Part shown: piece by piece, positions 44,026-54,099 of the stretch
Position numbering within the stretch: position 1 is the stretch's first letter
How the letters are laid out: each line of letters opens with the position of its first letter
DNA from: Pholiota molesta
Lineage: Eukaryota; Basidiomycota; Agaricomycetes; Agaricales; Strophariaceae
Assembly: GCA_014925825.1 (NCBI GenBank)
Contig: JACGCK010000098.1
Coordinates: 62,001 to 126,000, forward strand
Direction: 5' to 3'
DNA length: 64,000 nt
Made by a program: the position numbers and the translations under genes
The notes under the pieces: model-generated
Databases searched by the model: none
The model's input: only the letters and a program-made list of their open reading frames with translations
What the model was told of the DNA's origin: nothing

Positions 44026-46167
44026 AGGAGGAAGGTCGCAAAGATATTCGAGAATTCTCACAGTTCACTGCCACTTGAGCATGTTTTTCACCATCCAGAA
44101 AAAGCTCGGGGAGATTTTCGGGTCCGACAAATAGGTGATGATAGTGAGTGGCCAATAGATCTCGACCATCAGCCCATATAAGCCATAAACTGTCAGAATC
44201 AAGATTTTCTGACTTGTTAGTCAGGCGCAATAATGTTACACAATTTGTTGGGTCCACGAATAAACGATCCGGCCTATCTGAGTCCAAGAGTGATATGACA
44301 ACCAATGACATGAGTCCCACATTCTGGTGATATTTCAGGACTTCCGATTTGATGATAGATTTGAAGGAGGAGAGGTGGATTGTATAAATGGTTGAAAAAC
44401 CAAGAGCCCGAGGGTAAAAATGATCCTCGCTCATGTCCATAGATATATCCTGGTGTCCCTACCATGAAGATGATTGAGTTGAGTGAAATAATTCTGATCA
44501 ATACTGCATGTTGACATACTGTTAAAAAATCCAGAAATTTGTGAACTAAATCCACTCTGGCACCTTTCATAGCATTGTAAGGTCCCATTGACCAGATGGA
44601 CCAGAATTGTGGCAAAGAGAAGCCCCTCAGCGCACTTTCCACTGTCTCAGTCAGTGACACATCAGGGTGAGATGGACTGAATGGTTGTGCCAGTGTGCGG
44701 AGAAGGGTCCTTGGTGTGGAATTTTCATTGTAAATGATTGAATCTGGATTCATAAGCTTGTGGATACATTTAGGAATGAGGTGTTCCTTAACAGACAGTG
44801 TGTCAATGAAAAATGGCCCAGAGCGTGAACTGTTGACAAGAAAATCTGTAAAAGAGGCATGCCGTAGTTTGACAACATAGCCTGGCCCATCTTTAAGCCA
44901 GGTCATAATTGAAGCCAAGGGAGCGAGAAAAATCTCTACATCACCTGGCTCCAGATTTAGATGAATTTCAACATCGCGCACATACTTAGAATGGTTGAAT
45001 TCGCTTATGACAAGACCAAGGATAGAGCGAACAGTGTTCTGGTTGGTACAAGAGTGCAAAAGATGCATATACAATGCATCTAGTTCGGCAAAGGGGACAT
45101 CGCCTCGAGCCCGCCACAGACCCATGATGACTTCGAGTCGACGAGGTGGATGATCAACATCCGCCGAGATGTATTTGACCACTACGGATGAATAGATGAA
45201 TTGGCCTGATGATTTTCGAATGAGCTTGGTGACATCCCACGGATTAGGCCAGGCCTCTGGAATGAGATGTCGGTGCGGGTGGGTGGTCTTGATGTCCCGA
45301 AATGAGTCCTCAAGAAATAAGCGGATGTCGTCGTCGGGCTTATACGAGTGATCCAAAACTAGGGAACGCCATAGTCCAGCAAGCGGGGGACTGTTGAACA
45401 TGCGAGTGATGTGGTGTTCTGGCCGACTGGCAATGAGGATTATGAGGGGGAGTTTTTCATCGCGAAGAGCATTGGCGAGGACTCGGAGTATCATGCTCTG
45501 CATAAGTGGATCGTCGCATTCATCTAATCCATCCATGAGAACAAGGCGTGCGCAATTGCTGGGATCATTAGAGAACCCCGAAGCAGCAAGGATTTTGAGG
45601 GGTTCGACAATAAGGCATTGGAGCTGAGTCGCGAGGGATTTCCCGAAAATATGGGGATCATGTTCGATAGCCCTTTCGATCTGCGGCTTGATTTGTGGTA
45701 TTGTCGTAGCGATCTGGTAGGCGATGGTGGCGACTAGCGGTTTGAAAGTATTTCTCGATGGATCGGATCGCCCAAAAAAGAAGCTGGCGAGTACGGCCCC
45801 GCGCTCGAAACAGCGCTCGGCAATTGTCTGAAGGATGGCCGATTTTCCCGCTCCAGCAGGGCCATAGAGCCACAGGATGAGCGCTTCGGGATCATTGTGT
45901 CCAAAGATCCATCCCATCAGGTACTCGAGGACAGCGACGCGCGTATTCGGGTGACATTTGGGAGGATCAAAGCGGGAGCTAGAGTCGTGGAAAGCACTGG
46001 GGGCCGATGCATTCTGCAGCTTCTCGAATGCTATAGTATATGTTAAACGCGGCTACCTCAGCGCATATCTCTAAAATGGTCGCTCCCTTTGTCGTACCTG
46101 AGAGGCCCGCAGTGGTGACAGAAAAAGTTCCTCCCGTTATTGAGACGTGTCGACTGTTGTGGAGCAT
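43949..46167 (-). CDS. NACHT-domain NTPase (fungal NLR-like)
   Basis: STAND NTPase of the type used in fungal self/non-self recognition and programmed cell death. Exons 46167-46098, 46030-44321 and 44277-43949 give 702 residues. Seen: short N-terminal segment NSRHVSITGGTFSV (residues 4-17), linker with ASAPSAFHDSSSRFDPPKCH and PNTRVAVLEYLMGWIFG, Walker A GPAGAGKS (80-87), FFFGRSD, Walker B LVLMDGLDE (186-194), ASRPEHHI sensor-like motif, then DIRLFLEDSF and LIRKSSGQFIYSSVVVKYI typical of agaricomycete NACHT proteins, and a helical C-terminal part. No WD40, ankyrin or TPR repeats follow. The last intron is only 43 bp; without it the protein would stop at 44274. The gene lies between direct repeats B and C. 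Confidence 0.87.
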
Positions 46168-47201
46168 ATTTTGGATTTATGCGTACTGGAGGTGGACGAG
46201 CGGACGCAGACGTGGTTGAGTGCAGAAATGCAGTCGTTTCCAAAGGCGTGGGTGCCTCGTTTCGCATGCGTGGGTATCACAATGTTCTGGATGCGGTGCG
46301 CCTCGTACAGCCGTAACTCAAATTAAACTAAGCATGGCACATAGGTATACAAATATCTGGGTCCTTGTTTCATATTAATGGAACAGCATATACACGTCGT
46401 GTATATAAGGATACGTTTATAGACGCAACGGAGATATGTCAGGATCGCAGCAGATAATGTGCCACATTCTGCTCGATCCCGGGCCCCAAGTCGGTGGTGC
46501 TAATGCGCAGAGCACCCATTTTATGCACAACAATGAGAACATACAGCGTTAGGGCGTCGCATGGAACAGCATAAAGAACAAGTCTGAGTCAGGAGATGGT
46601 TCCAAAGTTCGGAAGGGCGGCCACGCTGGAAACACGCGGAGACGGCCTGACAACTAGCATGGACGCCGTTCACACCAATGTCCATATGCCTAGTACTAGT
46701 AGTAGTGCAGGAGAGCCGCGTATCTATAGAGGGAGCATTGGAAGACGAGCTTTGGGTCTTATCCACCAATTCGATTGCCATGGGCGGAACCGAACGCTCG
46801 ACTTTTTCGGAGGAAACGTTCAACTACCGATGGGGCGGACACATCAAGTTGAAATCGCGTCACAAGGCAGATCTATACATACGCTACTAGAAGCAGCCGA
46901 GGTTGGTTGTCAGTGGACTGCGCCCCTCCCCAAGAAGCGAAGGCTCAGGCGCTCAGGCCTACGCTCAAGCGTCGGTGGCCGCCCACCCCCAATATCCTCC
47001 GCACGGCGTCGTTCCTGCTCCCCCATCTCCTGCTGCGTCGCCCCCCGCGCGCTTCGTCCTCATGCGCATCCCCGCGCCCCGCCCCCTCCGGGCCGCCTAC
47101 ACCCGCACGCGCGAGGGCCTGAAGGCAGCCCGCCGCTGGATGAAAACGCGACCCAGCGCGTGCTGGCGCGCGGCGAGGGAAAAAGGTCATGCGCCAGGCG
47201 G
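46168..47201. other. Region between the NACHT gene and repeat C
   Basis: The left part is the NACHT promoter. Around 46560-46880 frames are open on the plus strand without a known domain. From about 46890 the composition changes sharply to GC-rich coding-like DNA (separate entry). Confidence 0.5.
46903..47201 (+). pseudogene. GC-rich Ala/Pro-rich gene fragment abutting repeat C
   Basis: One plus-strand frame reads SGAQAYAQASVAAHPQYPPH, then APPSPAASPPARF and REGLKAARRWMK, with strong third-position GC, unlike its surroundings. It has no start or domain and runs straight into repeat C at 47202. It looks like a captured or broken piece of another gene. The parent gene is not in this window. 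Confidence 0.45.
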
Positions 47202-47670
47202 AAGCTTTCGCGTGAGTTGTGACAATAGTGACTAGTCACAGTCCCGTTCGTCCAACTTGAACGCAACAGAACGCAACCAAAACGCATTGAACAGATTCCC
47301 ATCCTCTTAGGCACACGTTCTGTCCTATCCCGCAACTGTCCACAACAACCGCAGCTAACCAGGGCACGTAGATCTGGTATGCTATATCATCCACCCGTCG
47401 TCCCAGCGAATACCTGCCAGTTCAGAAGCCATGCTTAGCCTGTTAATGCGGTCTCGCCTCTATCGGTCTTGCCGCAAGCTTGATCTGCATCCTGCGCTAG
47501 GTCTGAATCCATGGTGTTCCACACTGTATGCACATGCTGCACGGGTATCTACGTCAGCCTTAGGGAAGAGGATGCTTGTGGTGCGTTTTCACCACAAAAT
47601 AAGAGCATTGTGCTGATTCTACCCCAAGACTTCGACAGAGACGACCCGCAAAGGAGGAGACCGCCATCTT

Positions 47671-48576
47671 GTGCTGCGTACTCTACGGCCTGAACAACTG
47701 TCCGCAGTGGGCCAAGAGATTACTGATTTGTCGGGGAAGGGGCAGACAGTCCTGTCCACTCTCGCCGATCCACATCCGCAGGGGTGTATATATAAGCCCA
47801 GAGGTGACGTTCCGACATATACCTGCTTTCCGGAGAACACTAGAGGGTTCTTTTACTATCATAAACCCCCAGATGGGCCCGAATTCTCTGCGGGAGTGCG
47901 TTTCAGGATCTGCAATAGTGCGGCAGACTTCGAACACGGTCGGGACTTGCTCGACACCAGGGGAGACATTTGGAGCCCCAAACTTTTGGAACTTGTCAAA
48001 CATAATCAACACAGGCAATTTTTGTCGTTATTGCGCGCCGAAAATCTGATTGACGAGGAGCTCATCCATGATATCAACAAGTTGGACACCACACATAATG
48101 TGCGAAGATGCCATGCTTCTCTCTCCGACCCATTCTACATGAACCTCGGACACACAAGTAAAAAGATCACGTATGTCACTCGTGCAAAGTTGGTCCGGCT
48201 AGTGTTCGCACAGAAAGCATTCCGAGTGCACACCGCTACGAACTCGTACGTGAGTCCACTGACTGGTCAGGCATTTCATCATCGAGCACTCGCTTTCGTG
48301 CTGATTGCGATCTACATAGGATTGATCAAGGCCCGGTTCGAATTATCAGATCTTCCGGAACACAAAGCACTAGGGCCCACACTTGTTATACGCGTTCTCA
48401 AAGTGGTTGAACCTGTTCATTCGCTCTTCCCTACGACTAAAATCCCAATTCCTGTTCCCGGAACCCTCCTATATCGCAATGTTCACGGACGGAGGAGACG
48501 CGTTGTGCATGTCCCGCTGAAAAAACAGCCGATGGCGGATGTCCTTCTTGAGCTCGCGAAGACCGCTTGGGCATGA
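47671..48576 (+). CDS. Uncharacterised 301-residue protein, copy C (longest of three)
   Basis: Open across its whole length because codon CGA stands where copies A and B have TGA. Seen: LRTLRPEQLSAVGQEITDL, FPENTRGFFYYHKPPDGPEF, SAGVRFRICNSAADFEHG, RGDIWSPKLLELVK, INKLDTTHNVRR, a hydrophobic stretch ALAFVLIAIYIGLIKARFEL, then IPVPGTLLYRNVHGRRRR and QPMADVLLELAKTAWA. The motifs resemble an uncharacterised agaricomycete family with GFFYY and VRFR motifs (from memory). The first Met is not certain, since copy A shows homologous coding sequence further upstream that is broken here, so this may itself be a 5'-damaged copy. Confidence 0.5.
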   Translation: MLRTLRPEQLSAVGQEITDLSGKGQTVLSTLADPHPQGCIYKPRGDVPTYTCFPENTRGFFYYHKPPDGPEFSAGVRFRICNSAADFEHGRDLLDTRGDIWSPKLLELVKHNQHRQFLSLLRAENLIDEELIHDINKLDTTHNVRRCHASLSDPFYMNLGHTSKKITYVTRAKLVRLVFAQKAFRVHTATNSYVSPLTGQAFHHRALAFVLIAIYIGLIKARFELSDLPEHKALGPTLVIRVLKVVEPVHSLFPTTKIPIPVPGTLLYRNVHGRRRRVVHVPLKKQPMADVLLELAKTAWA

Positions 48577-48668
48577 GGAAGGGTGCCGGTGAGCACGTAT
48601 CCAAGCTGGCTGGGAACGCAATTTATTGGCCTCCCGTCAGCTGTCTCTGGACACGATTCATTTCATGT

Positions 48669-48828
48669 GGTTAGATACCCAAATACGTAGAGACGGAGAG
48701 GACATACCATTCTAATGAAAATAGGTTGGAAACGTGTCAACGCGTTGCGGTTAGATACCCAAATACGTAGAGACGGAGAGGACATACCATTCTAATGAAA
48801 ATAGGTTGGAAACGTGTCAACGCGTTGC
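48669..48828 (+). repeat. Perfect 80-bp tandem duplication in copy C
   Basis: 48669-48748 and 48749-48828 are identical (starting ggttagatacccaaatacg, ending caacgcgttgc). Copy B has one unit only. The identity points to a very recent event. Confidence 0.95.
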
Positions 48829-49342
48829 TGCCAGTCGCATCTCCGTCCACTCGTCTACTCCGCCCTCTGACCTTGGTCGACGATGCTCTTACAGCTGGCC
48901 CCGTAATCGTACCTTCTGAGAGCCACAGGCGCCATGCGATGTCAATGGCAGGACGCGTTCGACGCCGCGGCTGTTGAATTCGATCACAATCAACGTCGGC
49001 AGAAATTGGGTGTGTAAATTCTCATGTCCAAGGCGGCGCTTGAGCTGACGCTGCTCACACTCTTCCAGCAACGGTTGAACGTCGACAGATGGCGCCAGAT
49101 TGGTTCATCGAAGACGTGCGCTCCTCACTGCGTCTAATATCTGAAATCCCCGCGATGCACTCTCGAGACCCGATCCCGAGGACGTTGTCGCTGTTGGCGT
49201 CAGTGGATTGTTGCGCAGAGCCTCGCGCTGGACCACGGCCCTCATCCTTCTGTAGAGCGTGTGTTAATGATTGGTGCGTACGGTTTTGTATATGATTATC
49301 TTGCCGAAATGTCCTCAACTTAACCTATCTGAATACATTTAG

Positions 49343-49593
49343 GAATAACGTGTGCAAAGGTACTTGGGTATATCGCCATTCATGTATTGGCGATCGCCTA
49401 CTGCACGTTGTTGGCTATGGTCTCCGTTGGATTCTTCTTCAAGATAAGCGTTGCGTTTAGGGACCGAAATTTAATCATTGTTTCTGAATTAATCCCAATA
49501 ATACCTGGCGTACTCTTTTGGTTTTGTGCATATGCCATATATCAACTATTGGAATCACTTGTACGACCCGTGCATGCCTATATTAGACGTTAG
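49343..49593 (+). pseudogene. Possible membrane-protein exon after repeat C
   Basis: After an acceptor at 49341-49342 a frame reads ITCAKVLGYIAIHVLAIAYC, then LLAMVSVGFFFKISVAF and SELIPIIPGVLFWFCAYAIY, two to three strong hydrophobic segments, ending at a stop at 49593. A matching donor at 49274 would join it in phase to upstream sequence ending VERVLMIG. No start codon or full gene could be built, so this is either the last exon of an unknown small membrane protein or a remnant. Confidence 0.35.
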
Positions 49594-50228
49594 ATATTCA
49601 TTGTATTTCGAAAGAAAGTTAAATAGTTGAAAATCGTCATGACCCAATCCCACCGAGGACCTTAAACACATCTCCTTGCCTTTCCTTAAATGCCTTGAGT
49701 TTGGTCATAGCCAGACAGCGCATTAATCCGATTCGCAAACGCGACCGCCCGCCCCTCCACGCTCCGTCTACCATCCCGCGCGTCCTGCAACCCCCTCTCA
49801 TACGTTCACGTCGAACGTGAACGGAGGAAGGTGGGATTGAGGTGGGAGAAGAGAAAAGCAAGAATGAACTTCGGCACGCGTTGGATCCGAGCTGAGTCTG
49901 AAAAGAGGCAGCGCCGACGTGTTGGACTGGCCATGTGTTGACTTGGTCTGCACCTCACCGTGTTCACAACTGTCGCTAGAACCACATCGACGAACGACTC
50001 ACAACGGAAGCCCGTACGGAGAAGAGTCACTATCAAGACATTATCTATCATATGGGCAAGTCCTCGATACTGGTAAGCGCATACCTTCTTTAGAGATTGA
50101 ATATTAACCGCCGAAATTGACATTAATTGTGGATCTTTAACAGTGCGGATTGTGCCATCTTTCGACTCTCCCTCGCTAATACCCTACATAACTTAGTTCT
50201 ACAGGCGGTCCCAACTTCTCAAAGTGTC
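49594..50228. other. Intergenic region and 5' flank of F-box gene 4
   Basis: The part from about 49930 is homologous to about 52190-52320 upstream of the second F-box gene (gcaagtcct and tttagagattgaatatt), so the duplicated unit includes the promoter. Confidence 0.5.
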
Positions 50229-51621
50229 ATGTCGATCAATACCTTCCCTCAAGAATTAATCTCACTCATCATGGACTACCTCAGCGACGACCGGGAGTCA
50301 CTCAAGGCTGCGTCACTGGTATCTCCAGTGTTCCTTCCCACATGTCAAAGTCATCTTTTCAAGCACCTCTGCATGACCTCGTTTAACCCTGTGTTCGACT
50401 ACCAGTATTCTGCCTGGGCCGATATCCTCAGGTGTTCCCCGGATTTACTCCACTACGTTAAGATTTTGGAGATCGGTCCACCGCTTCTCCGATCGCGTGC
50501 GCTGTGGACGACATATTTCCTCGACGAAATACCCTCCGAAGATACCCTTCATCCTTTAATCAACGACCCTCGCCTCGAATCCATCCTGGCGGGCATCATC
50601 CATCCTGTGTCCGTCACACTTCGATTTCAGCTCTTCCAATGGCGAAATATCTTGCCGTCTCTGCAAAAAGAGATCAACCGTCTCATCTACCACGAATTAT
50701 TGACATCTTTGTCCTTAGAGGATGTCAACGACTTTCCCCTGGATTTTCTTCAAGATTGCAGAAACTTGCTTCATCTTAGTCTAATAGCCGTTTGTCCGTT
50801 ACACCCCGAAATTGTCGTCGAACATAGTCCATGCAACAACAAAGGATTCCTTGATACGCTTACGCTGATGACGTCCGATCAATGTATCGAAGCACTTATC
50901 TCTACTCTCTCTGCTTCTCGATCCCGCTTGTGCCTCTCACGTCTGCGTACTTTATCTATCAATATAAGCTTGGGAAACGGAGCGGATATTCTTCGTATAA
51001 TTTCCCGTGCTGCCCCAAAAGTCGCCTCTATCTCATTACGCGTAATTGATCCTTGTACGTCCATTTATCAATATTGGTATGTCACTAAAGTTAACCCATA
51101 TTTTCACAGCGTACAGTCTCTATAATCCGAAAGACTTTCCAAGACTACAAAATCTGGTCATCAGCGCCTCATATTCCCGACGTTCGCAGCCGATTCGGGC
51201 TTTCGCATCTTTGCTATCGAAGTTCAATTCCCGAAGTACCCTGGAAGAGCTCACCATTCACCTCCGCATGGACGTACCTCGACAATATGTTGAGAGCCGG
51301 TCGCACGCGGAGCCGCCTGAAACGGTATGCAGCGATTCCGACTGGCAGCTGGTGGAGGAGCAATGCATGGTCGCGGGGAGATTTCCTTCGTTGCGGAAGA
51401 TGACTCTCGCGTTTCGCCCGAAGGACGTCAAGCATGTTATGAGCCCCTATTTGCCGTCGTATCTCGTGAAAGTCATGCCCAATCTGTATGCGTTGACGTC
51501 TCCCACTATTGAGTTACTCGAAGGTGAGTCTTCCAAATTATTTTATCATTTCGTTGTATAGCGCGCTAATTTGGCTCCTCCAGACCCGTTCGAAGGACAC
51601 CAGTATGCACCAACAACTTAA
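50229..51621 (+). CDS. F-box-like protein, second family, copy 1
   Basis: Exons 50229-51054, 51110-51523 and 51584-51621 give 425 residues. Seen: N-terminal F-box-like motif INTFPQELISLIMDYLSDD, KAASLVSPVFLPTCQSHLF (residues 2-45), then beta/leucine-rich segments: LLTSLSLEDVNDFPLDFLQD, LLHLSLIAV, FLDTLTLMTSDQ, RLCLSRLRTLSINISL, SLRKMTLAFRPKD, ending LLEG joined to DPFEG. This is a common architecture of agaricomycete F-box proteins. It is unrelated in sequence to the MELNEN family at 5.9-16.5 kb. The last exon codes only 12 residues. The start is at MSINTF, conserved in the paralogue. Confidence 0.82.
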
Positions 51622-51730
51622 ATGTATACTAATCGTACAATTTTATTTATTGCTGTTCATGGACGCTACCGTACATGACGCGTTGTTTTCTTGCACGAAC
51701 GGAATGGATACTGGAAATTAAGGCAGTACC

Positions 51731-51838
51731 AAGGCAGTACACTTCACACCACCTTTAATGGCCTGCCACGCGGGCCGCAAAGGATGAGACAGATCAGCGG
51801 GAATGATTTCCTATAGCCAAGGATTGTCGACTTACAAA
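51731..51838 (-). pseudogene. Relic of a glutathione transferase 3' end
   Basis: The sequence after F-box copy 1 matches pieces of the intact GST at 54100-55006: cctgccacgcgggccgc from its last exon, then cagatcagcg and gatttcctatagcc from the start of its fourth exon and acceptor, then gtcgacttac from its donor. The DNA between these pieces is missing. The order and strand are those of the intact gene, so an F-box plus GST unit was duplicated and this GST later decayed by deletion. Confidence 0.8.
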
Positions 51839-52591
51839 GGATTGTCGAGCTGCGTAGGATGTGTGAACGAGGTTGGACAGGGTTGGACGAAAGCTTGACA
51901 GAGCGATAGATTGCCGACGTTCGGCAAGGATGTTTGGTTCGGAAGCTTACGGCGTGATTAACAGAACCTCCTAATAATAACAACAGCACTTCAGAGAGTG
52001 CTCATTGCCAACTTCCAAGCCCATACCAATTTCCAACGCCACTCGAACTGCCTATCTTTCCTCCCAAGCTCTGTGTTATCAAGTCTCTGCCGTGCTCGCT
52101 GTCCTTTGTGAACTTGAGTTCGAACTTTGAAGCTTTAGCTACCTACCAAGGCTCGTACCCGTTCGCCACGGCCGCTACATAGTTCCAACATCGACGAACA
52201 AGCTGCAAGAGAAGATCGTGTTCGTGTGGAGAAGAATCGGTATTAGGACAATATCTGACATAGGCAAGTCCTGTACGTACGTTTTTTTAGAGATTGAATA
52301 TTGACTACCGGAGTAGAAGTGCTTAATTCGCGAATCGCGTTGAACGTTGAATGTTGAATGCCGAGCGCTGAGCGTTGAGCTGCGGATATTGGTCGGTTTA
52401 ACCATAGAGACAATAATCTCTACATGCAATCAAGATTAATGGTTTTTTCTATAGCTTGATAGAGCCAATAAGATCTAAACGATCAAACCCTCGAAATTTC
52501 TCCGATCGGTCACCCTAGCGCGAGCGCGATCTTTCCACTGTCCCTTGCTGACACCCTGCATAACTTATCTCTGCCGGCGGTCCCAAGCACT
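51839..52591. other. Intergenic region between the F-box copies
   Basis: Contains the duplicated promoter of F-box copy 2 and a heptamer array. No gene. Confidence 0.55.
52339..52380 (+). repeat. Six tandem heptamers (GTTGAAY/GYYGAGC)
   Basis: GTTGAAC, GTTGAAT twice, GCCGAGC, GCTGAGC and GTTGAGC follow one another without gaps, about 210 bp before the F-box copy 2 start. The array is absent from the promoter of copy 1. Confidence 0.85.
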
Positions 52592-53997
52592 ATGTCGATC
52601 AATACCCTTCCTCAAGAATTAATCTCACTCATCATGGACTACCTCAGTGACGACCGGGAATCGCTCAAGGCTGCATCGCTAATATCTCCCATATTCCTCC
52701 CCACATGTCAAAATCATCTTTTTAAGCGCCTGTGCATGAGCTCGTTCAACCCTGTGTTCGACTACCAGTGTTCTGCCTGGGCCGATATTCTCAGGCGTTC
52801 CTCGGATGTACTTCAATACGTCAAGATTTTGGAAATCGGTCCACCTCTCCTCCGATCGCGATCGCGTTCGTTTTGGTCGACACGTCTCCTCGGGGATACC
52901 CCATCCGAAGATACCCTTCATCCTTCAATCAACGACCCTCGCCTCGAATCTATCCTGGCAGGCATCATCCATCCGCAATCTGTTACACTTCGATTCCAGC
53001 ACTCCCAATGGCGAAATATCTCGCTGTCTCTGCAAAAAGTGATCAGCCGTCTTATTAGCCAGGAATTATTGACAACTTTATCCTTAGAGGATGTCAACGA
53101 CTTTCCCCTGGAGGTTCTTCAAGATTGCAGAAACTTGCTTCATCTCAGTCTCATAGCTGTTCGTCCGTTACACCCCGAAATTATTGTTGAGAATGGCCCA
53201 TCCAGTAACACAGGATTCCTCGATACGCTTACGCTAATGTCGACCGATCAATGTATCGAAGCACTCATCGCTACTCTCTCTGCGTCTCGATCCCGCTTGT
53301 GCCTCTCACGTCTCCGTACGATATCTATCAATATAGGCTTGGAAAACGGACCGGATATTCTTCAGAAAATCTCCCGTGCTGCCTCAACAATCACCTCTAT
53401 AACATTACGCTTCATTGATCACATTAGCAATACCGGTTTATCCCCAAATACAACCCACGCCTGGGAAGCGTACGATCTCTGTCACCCGAAAGCCTTTTCA
53501 AACCTGCGGAGTCTCGTCATCAGCGCCTCGTATTCGCGACATTCGCGCCCAATTCGCGCGTTAGCATCCTTCCTATCCACGTTCGGCCCCCAGAGTACCC
53601 TGGAAGCGCTCACCCTTCATTTCCGCACGGACGTACCTCGACTGAGGTTTCAAAGCCGGACGCACGCGGACTCGCTGGAGCGGATGTGCAGCCATGCCGA
53701 CTGGCGGCTGGTCGAGGCGCAATGCATGGGCGCGGGGCGATTTCCGTCGTTGCGCAAGGTGACGCTCGCGTTTCGCCCAAAGGACGTCGTCGGGATGGAC
53801 ATGAGCCCCTATTTGGATCAGACGTTGCCGCTGTGTCTCATGAACGTCATGCCCAATCTGTATGCGCTGATGTCTTCCACTATCGCGTTACTCGAAGGTG
53901 GGTCCTTCCACTCCGCTAATTCCGTTCGTTGTATATCGCGCTGATTTTGCTCCCCCAAGACCCGTTCGAAGGATATCAATATGAACCAGCACCTTAG
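52592..53997 (+). CDS. F-box-like protein, second family, copy 2
   Basis: Exons 52592-53897 and 53960-53997 give 447 residues. Same F-box-like start (INTLPQELISLIMDYLSDD) and leucine-rich body as copy 1. The middle intron of copy 1 is absent here; the frame reads straight through an added segment HISNTGLSPNTTHAWEAYD, so the copies differ in gene structure. The C-terminal exon (DPFEGYQYEPAP) is conserved. It converges with the GST gene, whose stop lies about 100 bp away. Confidence 0.82.
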
Positions 53998-54099
53998 ATG
54001 TATACTAATCGTACACTCTTATTTATTGCTGTTCGGCATGCGACCCTACGGTACATGATACATTGTTTTCTTGCACCTGACGGAATGGATACTCGAGAT

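Larger units (their letters stand above)
47202..49260 (+). repeat. Repeat family copy C
   Basis: Shares its left edge exactly with copy B (aagctttcgcgtgagttg) and is collinear to the end of the conserved frame. The 12-bp palindrome GTGACTAGTCAC lies at 47228-47239. The 3' tail (ttgaacgtcgacagatggcgcc, about 49070-49092) is shared with copy A, where homology continues to about 49250. It has a private 80-bp tandem duplication. Confidence 0.85.

Noticed and set aside
46596..47222. 208-codon plus-strand frame
   Set aside because: It crosses the compositional boundary at about 46890 and the repeat edge at 47202, so it is a chance fusion of unrelated sequence.
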